Origin: Desulfobacterales bacterium
GTDB taxonomy: Bacteria; Desulfobacterota; Desulfobacteria; Desulfobacterales; Desulfobacteraceae
Reading direction: 5' to 3'
Assembly (NCBI GenBank): GCA_022361135.1
Contig: JAKSBM010000679.1
Span: forward strand, 1 to 6,321
DNA: 6,321 nt
A program made the position numbers and the translations under genes. The notes under the pieces were generated by a model. That model saw only the letters and a program-made list of their open reading frames with translations. It was not told the DNA's origin and searched no databases. How positions within the stretch are numbered: position 1 is the stretch's first letter; each line of letters begins with the position of its first letter. Positions 5,724 to 6,321 of this stretch are shown piece by piece.

Positions 5724-6321
5724 CTACATGTGAAGCAGATGACCCATTTTGGCCTGTTTGCATTTCAGGTAACCCTGGTTGTGGCAATTGGCTTCCACCT
5801 CGATGGCAACCTGTTCCACAACGGAGAGGCCGTAGCCTTCCAGGCCGATCATTTTCTTGGGGTTGTTGGTCAGAAGTCTCATCTTGGAACCCCCCAGGTC
5901 CACCAGCATCTGGGCCCCAACACCGTAATCCCGCATGTCGGCGGCAAATCCCAGGGCTTCGTTGGCTTCAACGGTGTCCATGCCCTGGCGCTGGTATTCG
6001 TAGGCTTTGAGCTTATTCACCAGCCCGATGCCCCGGCCTTCCTGGCGCAGGTAAAGCAGGACGCCGCAGCCTTCTTCGTTCATCATGGCCATGGCCCGGT
6101 GGAGCTGATCCTGGCAGTCACAGCGCAGGGAGGAGAAAATATCCCCGGTCATGCACTCGGAGTGGACCCGCACCAGGGTGGGTTTTTCAGGATCAACCTC
6201 TCCCTTGACCAGGGCCACGTGGGTGAGATTATCGAAATCGTTTTCATAGGCCACAATGCGGAAATCCCCGCCCACCCGGGTGGGAATGACGGTCTCGGCT
6301 GCTCTTCTCACAAAGAGTTCG
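5724..6321 (-). CDS. ribBA: RibBA (DHBP synthase / GTP cyclohydrolase II), C-terminal part
   Basis: The visible 198 residues are a complete GTP cyclohydrolase II domain, which opens GTP to 2,5-diamino-6-ribosylamino-4(3H)-pyrimidinone 5'-phosphate, formate and pyrophosphate, the first step of riboflavin synthesis. Zinc ligands are the Cys of H-S-E-C and the two Cys of L-R-C-D-C, with the canonical ten-residue and one-residue spacings (56, 67 and 69 of the visible part). R-Q-E-G-R-G-I-G-L is the GTP-binding and catalytic block, and L-L-T-N-N-P-K-K lies near the end. The frame runs open off the right edge, and its first residues E-L-F-V-R-R-A-A-E resemble the linker joining RibB to RibA in bifunctional proteins. 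An N-terminal DHBP synthase domain is therefore expected outside the window. A GTG at 6311 is in frame but has no ribosome binding site, so it is not taken as the start. The stop is TAG, with an in-frame TAA two codons later. Confidence 0.93.
   Translation of the reverse strand, partial: ELFVRRAAETVIPTRVGGDFRIVAYENDFDNLTHVALVKGEVDPEKPTLVRVHSECMTGDIFSSLRCDCQDQLHRAMAMMNEEGCGVLLYLRQEGRGIGLVNKLKAYEYQRQGMDTVEANEALGFAADMRDYGVGAQMLVDLGGSKMRLLTNNPKKMIGLEGYGLSVVEQVAIEVEANCHNQGYLKCKQAKMGHLLHM

Noticed and set aside
5718..5726. TAG stop of ribBA as a pyrrolysine codon
   Set aside because: Homologous GTP cyclohydrolase II proteins end at about this point (G-H-L-L), and read-through would add only two more residues before a TAA.

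Overview
All eight recognisable genes lie on the minus strand, so in transcription order the window reads from right to left: ribBA (3' part) > ribH > nusB > MBL-fold hydrolase > pabB-pabC fusion > secreted DUF1573 protein > HAD-family phosphatase > sat (5' part). The organism is most likely a sulfate-reducing deltaproteobacterium (Desulfobacterota, Desulfobacterales-like). The evidence is a sulfate adenylyltransferase (ATP sulfurylase) whose N-terminus resembles those of dissimilatory sulfate reducers, together with a probable selenocysteine codon; selenoproteins are common in that group. This is an inference from remembered protein families, not a database match.

Right part (4124-6321): a tight housekeeping operon. 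The GTP cyclohydrolase II half of RibBA and lumazine synthase RibH make riboflavin precursors. NusB (antitermination, rRNA transcription) follows RibH after 3 nt, a common bacterial pairing. A small glyoxalase-II-like metallo-beta-lactamase hydrolase follows with a perfect Shine-Dalgarno sequence and a GTG start. Its stop codon overlaps the start of the next gene (ATGA).

Middle (1066-4127): a single 752-residue polypeptide fuses aminodeoxychorismate synthase component I (PabB) to aminodeoxychorismate lyase (PabC), covering two steps of p-aminobenzoate synthesis for folate. After a gap of about 110 nt comes a secreted two-domain DUF1573 protein. Its frame is open from 1758 to 1066 except for one TGA at codon 68, exactly where DUF1573 proteins normally have the first Cys of a Cys-Gly-Cys motif. 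A hairpin with a G in its apical loop, 22 nt after the TGA, fits a bacterial SECIS element. The best reading is a 230-residue exported selenoprotein with a Sec-Gly-Cys site, and a conventional gene caller would split it in two. This is the main discovery in the window.

Left part (1-1065): a HAD-superfamily phosphatase ends the run. After a 127-nt AT-rich intergenic region holding a consensus -35 hexamer and a 9-bp inverted repeat, sat begins with a good ribosome binding site. Its frame is interrupted by a TAA at codon 31, although the flanking protein is well conserved on both sides. TAA is not a recoding codon, so this is a nonsense mutation, a degraded extra copy or a sequence error. No tRNA, rRNA, CRISPR array, insertion sequence or phage gene is seen.
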